Under the pieces are notes generated by a model. That model saw nothing but the letters and a program-made list of their open reading frames with translations. It was not told where the DNA came from and made no database searches. Below, one piece after another: positions 6,889 to 12,414 of a stretch of DNA of 12,414 bases (its first letter is position 1; every line of letters starts with the position of its first letter). The DNA comes from CAYXRK01 sp964467615. Lineage in GTDB: Bacteria > Hydrogenedentota > Hydrogenedentia > Hydrogenedentales > GCA-2746185. Location of the stretch: assembly GCA_964467615.1 (NCBI GenBank), contig CAYXRK010000149.1, positions 1-12,414 on the forward strand. The letters run 5' to 3'. Made by a program: the position numbers and the translations under genes.

Positions 6889-6920
6889 AATATATATCGG
6901 TTTTTTAGGCCGAGAAACAA
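6889..6920 (-). promoter_or_regulatory. Likely promoter area of the phosphatase-transporter operon
   Basis: On the minus strand an AT-rich stretch gives the -10-like TATATT (6889-6894), or the overlapping TATATA (6891-6896), about 40 bases before the GTG at 6849. A -35 is unclear: TTGTTT (6915-6920) would give an 18-base spacer to TATATA. This A/T island stands out in G+C-rich DNA and is the only place the seven-gene operon can begin, because the gene in front of it is divergent. Confidence 0.3.
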
Positions 6921-6960
6921 GAAAGTCGGGGACTCGGCGCAGCAGATGCGACTTGCAACC

Positions 6961-6990
6961 TTGCGGGCAAATCGCTACGAAAGCTATACT
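6961..6990 (+). promoter_or_regulatory. Sigma70-like promoter for the DAHP synthase gene
   Basis: TTGCGG (6961-6966), an 18-base spacer and TATACT (6985-6990) lie 82 bases before the ATG at 7073. The -10 matches the consensus at 5 of 6 positions, the -35 at 3 of 6. I see no aromatic-amino-acid leader peptide or clear attenuator hairpin in the leader. The rest of the 6850-7072 intergenic region holds the opposing promoter area and nothing else I can identify. Confidence 0.4.
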
Positions 6991-7072
6991 CACACCCTCT
7001 TGAGATCCCCATTTACAGCCCAATCTGTTGCCCCCGCTTGTACAAGACACGCAACGATAAGGACGAATAATC

Positions 7073-8086
7073 ATGGTTATAGTGATGGCGTCACGCGAGC
7101 CGGAGGACATCCAGCACGTCGTGTCCAGGGTGGAGGAACTGGGTTATAAGGCCCACATCATCCAAGGCGTCGAGCGCACGGTTATCGCCGCAGTCGGCGA
7201 CGAACGCGGCAAAGAGCGGCTGCAGGCGCTCGACTCGTTGCCTCACGTGGAGAAAGTGTACCCGATTCTCCAGTCCTTCAAGCTGGCGGGCCGCGAGGCG
7301 CGCAAGGACGACTCGATTGTGCGCGTAGGAGACGTTGCCATCGGGGGGGGGGATCCGGTCGTCATAGCGGGCCCGTGTTCCGTTGAAACGCGCGATCAAA
7401 TTCTCGAGGTGGCCCACGCGGTGAAGGACGCCGGCGCCCACATTTTGCGTGGCGGGGCCTACAAGCCGCGCACATCGCCGTACAGCTTCCAAGGCCTCGA
7501 GGAAGAGGGGCTCAAATTGCTCAAGGAGGCGAGCGAGGAAACGGGGCTGCCGTTCGTCACGGAAGTGATGACCCCCGAGCAGGCCCCTCTCGTCGCGGAA
7601 TATGCGGACATGCTCCAGATCGGCGCGCGAAACATGCAGAACTATGGTCTCCTCAAGGCCGTCGGTAAGTTGAGGCGGCCAATTTTCCTCAAACGCGGGA
7701 TGATGTCGACGATCAACGAGTTGCTGATGTCGGCGGAGTACATCATGGCGGAGGGAAACCCGAACGTGGTCCTTTGCGAACGCGGTATACGCACCTTCGA
7801 AACGGAGACGCGCAATACGCTGGACCTCAGCGCGATCCCCGTCATCAAGAAACTTTCGCACTTGCCGATTTTCGCGGACCCGAGTCATGGCACGGGGCAC
7901 TGGGACTATGTCGTCCCCATGGCGCGTGCGGCTATCGCGTGCGGGGCCGATGGTCTGATGGTCGAAGTACACCACAAACCGGAGGAGGCGTATTCGGACG
8001 GATCGCAGTCGTTGCGCCCGTACCGGTTTGCCGCGATGATGAAGGAAATCGCACCGATTGCCGACGCGGTACGCGAACTCGTTTGA
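7073..8086 (+). CDS. aroF: 3-deoxy-7-phosphoheptulonate (DAHP) synthase, type I-beta
   Basis: The 337-residue enzyme condenses phosphoenolpyruvate with erythrose 4-phosphate, the first step of the shikimate pathway. A ferredoxin-like regulatory domain (about 1-70) precedes the TIM barrel, the layout of the Thermotoga maritima enzyme, where that domain mediates feedback inhibition by tyrosine or phenylalanine. Barrel motifs are VVIAGPCSVE (C102), RGGAYKPRTSPYSFQG, LKRGM, CERGIRTFE, ADPSHGTG (H272), MVEVHH (E298) and SDGSQSL (D309). C102, H272, E298 and D309 are the expected metal ligands and, as I recall, carry the same numbers as in T. maritima, so the protein is complete and in frame. AAGGA sits 9 bases before the ATG. 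M5 is an alternative start. A run of ten G residues in the domain linker encodes Gly-Gly-Gly. It is first of four plus-strand genes. The symbol is for the family; the regulatory type is not certain. Confidence 0.95.
   Translation: MVIVMASREPEDIQHVVSRVEELGYKAHIIQGVERTVIAAVGDERGKERLQALDSLPHVEKVYPILQSFKLAGREARKDDSIVRVGDVAIGGGDPVVIAGPCSVETRDQILEVAHAVKDAGAHILRGGAYKPRTSPYSFQGLEEEGLKLLKEASEETGLPFVTEVMTPEQAPLVAEYADMLQIGARNMQNYGLLKAVGKLRRPIFLKRGMMSTINELLMSAEYIMAEGNPNVVLCERGIRTFETETRNTLDLSAIPVIKKLSHLPIFADPSHGTGHWDYVVPMARAAIACGADGLMVEVHHKPEEAYSDGSQSLRPYRFAAMMKEIAPIADAVRELV
7343..7352 (+). repeat. G10 homopolymer inside the DAHP synthase gene
   Basis: Ten consecutive G bases lie in the codons for Ala-Ile-Gly-Gly-Gly-Asp at the junction of the regulatory and catalytic domains. 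The frame is correct on both sides, so the count as written is consistent with a functional gene. Confidence 0.95.
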
Positions 8087-8154
8087 CAGTCCGATCCGCG
8101 CGCGCGTATAGATGACGACTACCGAGGGGCGTACCTTGTCCGATCGAGGGGCCG

Positions 8155-8775
8155 ATGGCACGTAAGAAGAAAAACGAAGAGACGATCGTCGAGGCGCCGG
8201 AGAACGGCGAGGATGTGGCCCTCGAGGACAACGAGCCGGTCGAATCGCTCAGCCGCGAAGAAACCCGCAACGCCATCTACGCGATGCTGTTCGCCAGTGA
8301 CCGGCCCTTGAGTGCCGGTCGAGTCGCGGAGGCCTTGGGCGACGTCGATCCGGACATCGCGGCCAATCTTCTGGGCGAACTCGAGGAATCCGTAAACGCG
8401 AGCGGCCTGCCCTTCGTCGTCCGCGAGATCGCCGGCGGCTATCAGTTGACCACGAAGCCCCTCTACGCTCCCTACATCCGGCGACTTTTCCAAATTAAGC
8501 GTAGTAAAAAGCTTTCGAAGGCGGTCCTCGAGACCTTGGCGATCATCGCGTACAAGCAACCCGTCACGCGCCCCGACGTCGAATCAATCCGCGGCGTGAG
8601 CGTGTCGTACGCATTCGACCAGTTGCAGGAACGGCGGCTGATTAAGGCAGTGGGCGTCGCCGAGCTTCCAGGCAGGCCACGTCTCTACCGGACGACCGAC
8701 GAGTTCCTGCTGCATTTTGGTATAAAGAGCTTACGAGAACTTCCGACCATCGAAGAATTGCGCGAAATGGGCTGA
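8155..8775 (+). CDS. scpB: Segregation and condensation protein B
   Basis: The 206-residue protein is ScpB, the winged-helix kleisin-associated subunit of the SMC-ScpAB condensin, which acts in chromosome compaction and segregation. An acidic, low-complexity N-terminus (1-35) is followed by the first winged helix (about 36-105), including AIYAMLFASDRPLS and LPFVVREIAGGYQLTTKP. A second winged helix (about 115-190) carries LSKAVLETLAIIAYKQPVTR, the DVESIRGV segment and LPGRPRLYRTTDEFLLHFGI, all hallmarks of ScpB. The ATG has GAGGGG 3 bases upstream; no other start fits. The usual partner scpA is not in the window. It lies 68 bases after aroF and 50 bases before a pseudouridine synthase gene. 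The scpB-to-pseudouridine-synthase order is common in bacteria and supports both calls. Confidence 0.96.
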   Translation: MARKKKNEETIVEAPENGEDVALEDNEPVESLSREETRNAIYAMLFASDRPLSAGRVAEALGDVDPDIAANLLGELEESVNASGLPFVVREIAGGYQLTTKPLYAPYIRRLFQIKRSKKLSKAVLETLAIIAYKQPVTRPDVESIRGVSVSYAFDQLQERRLIKAVGVAELPGRPRLYRTTDEFLLHFGIKSLRELPTIEELREMG

Positions 8776-8825
8776 GCGCTGGCTTGGCCCGGCCTCGTTG
8801 AGAGAACGACGCTGGGGTCATTGAG

Positions 8826-9542
8826 ATGCGATTGCAAAAGTATTTGGCGCAATGTGGCGTGGCCTCGCGGCGCGAGGCCGAGGAGTTCATCGCCGCGGGC
8901 CGCGTGACCGTGAACGGGGCGGTGGCGCAGATCGGCCAGACGGTGGATGGCGCCTCCGACGCGATCTCTCTCGATGGCGGTCCCGTGGCCCCCGATCACA
9001 ATGTCTACGTGCTGCTGAACAAGCCCAAGGGCGTAATCACGAGCGCCAAGGACACCCACGATCGGCAGACCGTCATCGATTTGCTCTCCGGCCTCAACGA
9101 GCGCGTCTTTCCCGTCGGACGCCTCGACATGGACGTCTCCGGGGCGTTGTTGCTCACGAATGACGGCGAACTCTCGTTTCGATTGACGCACCCAAGCTAC
9201 GAAGTCGACAAGGTCTACTTGGCGTGGGTGCAAGGCCTCGTGCCGCCCGAGGCGGTCAAGCGGCTTGAAGAGGGCGTGACGCTTGAAGACGGCCCCACAG
9301 CGCCGGCCAAGGTCACCGTCATGAAGTATGGCGAGAACTCGACTTCAATCCGCATCGTAATTCACGAGGGACGCAAACGGCTGGTCAAACGGATGTGCGC
9401 GCATGTGGGGCATCCGGTCCGGGACTTGCGCCGACTCTCCATCGGTACAATCAGCGCGAACGGTCTCATCCCCGGCGAGTGGCGCTACCTCGAGCACCGC
9501 GAAGTCGCCTCGCTCAAACGCTTAACCAAACTCGCACAATAA
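8826..9542 (+). CDS. rluB: Pseudouridine synthase, RsuA/RluB/RluE family
   Basis: The 238-residue protein has an N-terminal S4 RNA-binding domain (RLQKYLAQCGVASRREAEE through VTVNG, 1-45) and a pseudouridine synthase domain. Catalytic Asp101 lies in FPVGRLDMDVSGALLLTNDG; other motifs are YVLLNKPKGV (61-70), THPSYEVDKVY and IHEGRKRLVKRM (179-190). Family enzymes isomerise uridine in 23S or 16S rRNA; the S4 domain, length and position after scpB favour RluB (a 23S site), but the exact target base cannot be read from sequence. The motif after the catalytic Asp is slightly unusual: Val104 stands where Thr or Ser is more common. The ATG has only a weak GGGG upstream, but MRLQKYLA is the standard N-terminus. 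It is likely cotranscribed with scpB, 50 bases upstream. Confidence 0.92.
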   Translation: MRLQKYLAQCGVASRREAEEFIAAGRVTVNGAVAQIGQTVDGASDAISLDGGPVAPDHNVYVLLNKPKGVITSAKDTHDRQTVIDLLSGLNERVFPVGRLDMDVSGALLLTNDGELSFRLTHPSYEVDKVYLAWVQGLVPPEAVKRLEEGVTLEDGPTAPAKVTVMKYGENSTSIRIVIHEGRKRLVKRMCAHVGHPVRDLRRLSIGTISANGLIPGEWRYLEHREVASLKRLTKLAQ

Positions 9543-9598
9543 CGTTCCTGGTCAGTCCAATAGACTAACCGCCTCGCCAAGCAAAGGACACATCGCAA

Positions 9599-10648
9599 AT
9601 GTCGGATATGCTCATCTACGGCTCATACGGATACACGGGAAAACTCATCGTCCCCCTTGCCATCAGCGCGGGCATCAAGCCCATTCTCGCCGGGCGTACG
9701 CGCGACAAGACCGAAGCCCACGCCAAGGAATTCGGCCTCGAGTCGCGCGTGTTCGCGCTCGAGGACCCGGCCGAAATAGATCGCGCCCTCGCGGGCGTCA
9801 GCGTAGTGCTTCATTGCGCGGGACCATTTTCACGGACCGCCGTGCCGATGGCGCAGGCCTGCATCCGAAATAAGTGTCACTATCTCGACATCACCGGCGA
9901 GATCGAAGTCTTCGAAGCCCTGCACGGCATGGACGCCGATGCGAAGACCGCGGGCGTCATGCTGATGCCCGGCACGGGATTCGACGTCGTGCCGAGCGAT
10001 TGTCTCGCGGCGCACCTCAAAAGCAAATTGCCCGACGCGTTCGACCTCGTGCTGGCGATTCAGGCCATCGGCCGCCCCTCGCGCGGCACTGCAACAACGA
10101 TGATCGAAAACGTCCACAAGGGCGGGCTCATTCGCGTCAATGGAAAACTCAGCAAGGTGCCCAGCGCGTGGCAGACGCTCGATTTCGACCTCGGCGAGGG
10201 CGACGTGAGCTGCATGACGATACCCTGGGGAGACGTCTCGACGGCCTACTACAGCACCGGCATTCCAAACATCCGCGTGTTCATGGCCGCGCCGCCGCAA
10301 CTCCGCACCATGGCCGTCATCAGCCGCTACTTCGGGCCGGTGCTGGCGTCCGGCCCGGTGCAAGGCCTCATCAAGCGGAACATTCAAAAGGGCCCGGCGG
10401 GACCCAGCGACGAAGAACGCGAGAAGGGACATTCGCTCGTTTGGGGCCGAGTCGAAAACAAGAAGGGCAAGACCGCCGAAGCGCGCCTCCGCACGCCGGA
10501 AGGCTACACGTTGACCGCCCGCACCTCCCTCGCCATCGCGCAACGCGCCCTGAACGGCGACGCGCCCGCTGGATTCCAAACGCCGTCGATGGCCTATGGC
10601 GCTGACTTCGTCCTGCAATTCGAGGACATCGAACGCACAGATTTGTAA
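9599..10648 (+). CDS. Saccharopine dehydrogenase-like NAD(P)-binding oxidoreductase (trans-acting enoyl reductase-like)
   Basis: The 349-residue protein opens with a Rossmann dinucleotide motif, IYGSYGYTGKLIV (G8, G11, G14), then LAGRTRDK, VVLHCAGPF (about 70-80) and HYLDITGEIEVFE. It continues with MLMPGTGFDVVPSDCLA (about 120-136), all typical of the Sacchrp_dh_NADP family, including mycobacterial trans-acting enoyl reductases and uncharacterised paralogs. A conserved RPSRGTATTMIE follows. The substrate cannot be inferred: no polyketide synthase or lysine genes are nearby, so a specific enoyl reductase or saccharopine role is not supported. AAAGGA lies 11 bases before the ATG. The gene ends just before a convergent intergenic region and starts 56 bases after the pseudouridine synthase gene, so it may be the last gene of the plus-strand transcript. 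Confidence 0.85.
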   Translation: MSDMLIYGSYGYTGKLIVPLAISAGIKPILAGRTRDKTEAHAKEFGLESRVFALEDPAEIDRALAGVSVVLHCAGPFSRTAVPMAQACIRNKCHYLDITGEIEVFEALHGMDADAKTAGVMLMPGTGFDVVPSDCLAAHLKSKLPDAFDLVLAIQAIGRPSRGTATTMIENVHKGGLIRVNGKLSKVPSAWQTLDFDLGEGDVSCMTIPWGDVSTAYYSTGIPNIRVFMAAPPQLRTMAVISRYFGPVLASGPVQGLIKRNIQKGPAGPSDEEREKGHSLVWGRVENKKGKTAEARLRTPEGYTLTARTSLAIAQRALNGDAPAGFQTPSMAYGADFVLQFEDIERTDL

Positions 10649-10759
10649 CGCGAAACAATTGAATCGACCACCTCGAATCTCGTCTGGGCCGTCATGTCGA
10701 GTTGCAAACGGCTATCGCTGGGATTCGAAGAAGAAAATCCGTTCACCCGAAAAGCTCGC

Positions 10760-10796
10760 CTTCGTAAAATCCCCCTTCAAAGGGGATTTTACGAAG
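10760..10796. repeat. Perfect 15-bp inverted repeat; possible bidirectional terminator or dispersed repeat
   Basis: CTTCGTAAAATCCCC (10760-10774) is the exact reverse complement of 10782-10796, with the 7-base loop CTTCAAA. It lies between two convergent genes, where a bidirectional terminator is expected. However, the T-rich part is inside the stem and no T-tract follows it, so it is not a classic intrinsic terminator. The AAATCCCC/GGGGATTT core resembles palindromic intergenic repeats seen in many copies in some bacterial genomes. Flanking bases do not extend the stem. Confidence 0.8.
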
Positions 10797-10804
10797 CGGA
10801 TCGC

Positions 10805-10860
10805 ATTGTTTCTTTCTCCTCGACCCCGCCGCTGGCGGGTCTGCGACCCAGAATAACAAT
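10805..10860. repeat. Nested palindromes in the convergent intergenic region
   Basis: Outer arms ATTGTT (10805-10810) and AACAAT (10855-10860) enclose two competing hairpins: CCCGCC-GCT-GGCGGG (10825-10839) and GGGTC-TGC-GACCC (10837-10849). The second shares bases with the first, so only one can form at a time. Together with the 15-bp repeat this fills most of the 10649-10872 gap, which otherwise holds no gene. It could be a terminator for the minus-strand genes or part of a mobile or dispersed repeat. Confidence 0.55.
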
Positions 10861-10872
10861 CCGCGATGGTTT

Positions 10873-11592
10873 CTAACGTAAGCGCATCAGTGGCGGATAG
10901 AACACGTAGAGCCGCATCAGCCATTTGGTGAATGATGAGAGAAACAATTCGCTTTCGCCACGTTCGATGGCGCGCTCGAGGCGGCGGGCGTACGAGAGCA
11001 CCGGTACGCCGCGATGTCCGTCTTGCAGGGCGATCGTCGGCAGTGCGGCGTTGAGCACGCGGATGCCGCGCAGGTCTGCGTCGAGGGCGCGGGACATTGC
11101 GTTCACGGCGGCCTTCGAAATGCTGTAGACCGTCTGTGAGGGATCGGGTTTGTATCCGGCCAGCGAGGAGACGTTGACGATGACCGGGGCGTCGCTGTTT
11201 CGCAGTTCAGGCATGAGGCCGCGTATGAGTTGCAGCGGGCCGATGATGTTCGTGCGAATGAGACTGTCTATTTCGGCGGGCGTCGTGCCTTCAAACGGTT
11301 TGGAGGTGACGTCCGCGGCGTTGTTGATGAGCACGTCGACGCGTCCGTGCGCGTGCCTGATTCGCGCGACGGCGGCTTCGACGCTCGCTGGATCCGATAG
11401 GTCGCAAGGGTACGCGACGACCGCGTTGCGGCCATGGCCTTCAGCCCGGGCGGACTTCGCAAGTTTTGCGAGTGCGTCTCCATCGCGGGCAAGCGCGAGT
11501 ACGGTGTTCCCGTGCGCGCTGAAGTATTCGGAAAGTTTTCGTCCGATTCCGCGAGAGGCGCCCGTCACGACGATGGTCTTCGATTGGAGCAT
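10873..11592 (-). CDS. Short-chain dehydrogenase/reductase (SDR) family oxidoreductase
   Basis: The 239-residue classical SDR has the cofactor motif TGASRGIG (10-17), CDLSD (63-67) at the adenine-ring Asp position, NNAAD (90-94), Asn115 in RTNIIG, Ser142/143 in VNVSSLAGY and the catalytic YSISK (Y156, K160). It is a complete NAD(P)-dependent oxidoreductase acting on an unknown alcohol or carbonyl. The region after the active site has ALPTIAL in place of the more usual PG pattern, and the C-terminus is hydrophobic and basic (FTKWLMRLYVFYPPLMRLR), suggesting membrane association. It begins 20 bases after the methyltransferase stop, with only a weak ribosome site (GGTAACG), so it is probably cotranscribed. 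It is followed by the palindrome-rich gap. The family is sure; the substrate is not. Confidence 0.92.
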   Translation of the reverse strand: MLQSKTIVVTGASRGIGRKLSEYFSAHGNTVLALARDGDALAKLAKSARAEGHGRNAVVAYPCDLSDPASVEAAVARIRHAHGRVDVLINNAADVTSKPFEGTTPAEIDSLIRTNIIGPLQLIRGLMPELRNSDAPVIVNVSSLAGYKPDPSQTVYSISKAAVNAMSRALDADLRGIRVLNAALPTIALQDGHRGVPVLSYARRLERAIERGESELFLSSFTKWLMRLYVFYPPLMRLR

Positions 11593-11612
11593 CGGTCGTT
11601 ACCACGCGGAAT

Positions 11613-12308
11613 TCATGGGCCGGGCTTTCGGCCCACATAGAGAAGGGCGTCGGCGCGCCGCCGCATGAGCCAGCGTTGCATGCGGGGGCCGAAAAGGTTC
11701 CCGGCGATGAATAGGTTGTGGTTATACGGAGAAAGTTCGAGGGTCCCGAGGCCGTGGGTTTCGAAGAGGAACCGCAGCGATATGTTTGTGTACGGGCGTT
11801 TGTGCGTGATGTCGTTCCAGAAATTGAACTTGTATATTCGAATATCGGGGACGGTGATGAAAGTCACGCCTCCGGGTTTCAGCACGCGGCGAATTTCCTT
11901 GGCGATGTGCTCGGGCGGCGATAGGTGCTCGAGCGTGCTGGTCATCGCGAGCAGATCGACCGAGGCTTCGGCGAGCGGGAAATGCCCCTTTTCCATGTCG
12001 GCGAGGACGAACCGAATTCCGCAGCCTGCCAAGTCCGCGGCGAAATGGGAATCGAAATCCATCGCGATCTTCGTGCGAATGGCGGGGGTCTCGTAGCTCA
12101 AGAACCAACCGTTCCACGCGCCGCAGTCGAGGACTGTAAGCGCCGACCGGCCCGCGAAATAGTTGTCAAGGACCCACTTGAGGCTCCATATTTTGTGGCC
12201 GGATTGCCCGATTTCGCGGGCCCTTCGGGCGAGAATTCCAATGAACCAACGTTGGAGAATGGAGGTAGGTTCGTGGCAGCAGCGCTCGTAGTTTTTGGCG
12301 TAGTTCAC
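11613..12308 (-). CDS. Class I SAM-dependent methyltransferase (Methyltransf_11-like)
   Basis: The 231-residue protein has a Rossmann-type SAM site: VLDCGAWNGWF (59-69, a variant motif I where GxGxG is more usual), acidic Asp84/Asp86 in AMDFDSH, VLADMEKGHFPLAEASVD (101-118), TSTLEHLSP (124-131) and RRVLKPGGVTFITVPD (140-155). THKRPYT (168-174) resembles the block seen in methyltransferases of surface-glycan and lipid clusters; the methyl acceptor is unknown. The start is GTG at 12308, with AAAGGGG ending 11 bases upstream. No ATG occurs between it and the in-frame upstream stop, so the start is reasonably fixed. It is the first gene of a likely two-gene transcript with the SDR, and a possible divergent gene lies 67 bases upstream. 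Confidence 0.88.
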   Translation of the reverse strand: MNYAKNYERCCHEPTSILQRWFIGILARRAREIGQSGHKIWSLKWVLDNYFAGRSALTVLDCGAWNGWFLSYETPAIRTKIAMDFDSHFAADLAGCGIRFVLADMEKGHFPLAEASVDLLAMTSTLEHLSPPEHIAKEIRRVLKPGGVTFITVPDIRIYKFNFWNDITHKRPYTNISLRFLFETHGLGTLELSPYNHNLFIAGNLFGPRMQRWLMRRRADALLYVGRKPGP

Positions 12309-12375
12309 GTCGCGCTGTTCCCCTTTGTGCCGTTTCGTAGCCTTTCATTGTATAAGGAGACCGCAGGAGTTTTCG

Positions 12376-12414
12376 ATGTGCTCGGAAACGGGGCCAGGAA
12401 TACGAAAAGTGAGG
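12376..12414 (+). CDS. Possible start of a divergent gene, cut by the window edge
   Basis: An ATG at 12376 is preceded by a good AGGAG (12365-12369) with 6-base spacing, and a second AAGGAG lies at 12354-12359. The frame stays open for 13 codons to the window end (MCSETGPGIRKVR). It would be divergent from the methyltransferase gene. No function can be read. The call rests only on the ribosome site. Confidence 0.4.
   Translation, partial: MCSETGPGIRKVR

Noticed and set aside
6924..6934. AGTC-GGG-GACT dyad in the divergent promoter region as an operator
   Set aside because: The arms are only 4 bp and the dyad is not repeated; expected by chance.
6235..7149. 304-residue open frame opposite the phosphatase gene
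   Set aside because: It lies antisense to the FHA and GAF coding region and crosses the promoter gap and the start of aroF; composition is typical of a G+C-rich shadow, with no recognisable domain.
7091..8161. 356-residue open frame antisense to the DAHP synthase gene
   Set aside because: The sense strand encodes a complete enzyme with all catalytic residues; the antisense product shows no family features.
8112..8165. 17-codon frame ending inside the scpB start, considered as a leader peptide
   Set aside because: No ribosome site, no repeated regulatory codons and no attenuator hairpin.
9543..9598. Possible terminator after the pseudouridine synthase gene
   Set aside because: Only a 4-bp AGTC/GACT stem and no T-tract.
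9830..10618. 262-residue open frame antisense to the saccharopine-dehydrogenase-like gene
   Set aside because: Rich in Arg, His, Ala and Gly, with no domain pattern; a shadow of the real gene.
10694..10924. Small frames across the palindromic gap, on both strands
   Set aside because: Their peptides are only translations of the inverted repeats and the end of the SDR gene; no ribosome sites support them.

Overview
The window is G+C-rich, gene-dense bacterial chromosome. The MCE-type lipid transporter with a lipoprotein partner points to a diderm (Gram-negative-type) bacterium. The mix of an RsbW/RsbV/SpoIIE-type signalling module, a Thermotoga-like type I-beta DAHP synthase and ScpB does not fit a typical proteobacterium. 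A PVC-related or candidate phylum is possible, but this is an impression and not a placement. There are no rRNA, tRNA, CRISPR, transposase or phage genes.

Left half (minus strand, read from 6849 down to about 1): one tightly packed operon. In transcription order it holds a FHA-GAF-SpoIIE phosphatase, an RsbW/SpoIIAB-type ATPase-kinase, a STAS protein with an intact Asp-Ser-Ser-Gly site, an MlaE permease, an MlaF ATPase, an MlaD/MCE protein with a long helical tail, and an ABC-transport auxiliary lipoprotein (PqiC/DUF330-like). After a 133-base gap come a two-helix membrane protein with a beta-rich C-terminal domain and the start of a further gene cut by the window edge. Three of the junctions are 4-base ATGA overlaps and one is a 3-base gap, so a full partner-switching cassette is translationally coupled to a lipid transporter. 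The single STAS protein sits where both an RsbV-like antagonist and an MlaB-like transporter subunit are expected. No sigma factor is present. The most interesting hypothesis here is that the switch acts on the transporter itself through reversible serine phosphorylation of its STAS subunit.

Middle (plus strand, 7073 to 10648): a divergent intergenic region with a good sigma70-like promoter, then housekeeping genes: type I-beta DAHP synthase, scpB, an RluB/RsuA-family pseudouridine synthase, and a saccharopine-dehydrogenase-like NAD(P)-binding oxidoreductase. Gaps are 50 to 68 bases, with no convincing terminator between them.

Right end: a 224-base convergent intergenic region holds a perfect 15-bp inverted repeat and a second cluster of nested palindromes. 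It is followed, on the minus strand, by an SDR oxidoreductase and, upstream of it, a class I SAM methyltransferase that probably share a transcript. A possible divergent gene begins at the right edge.
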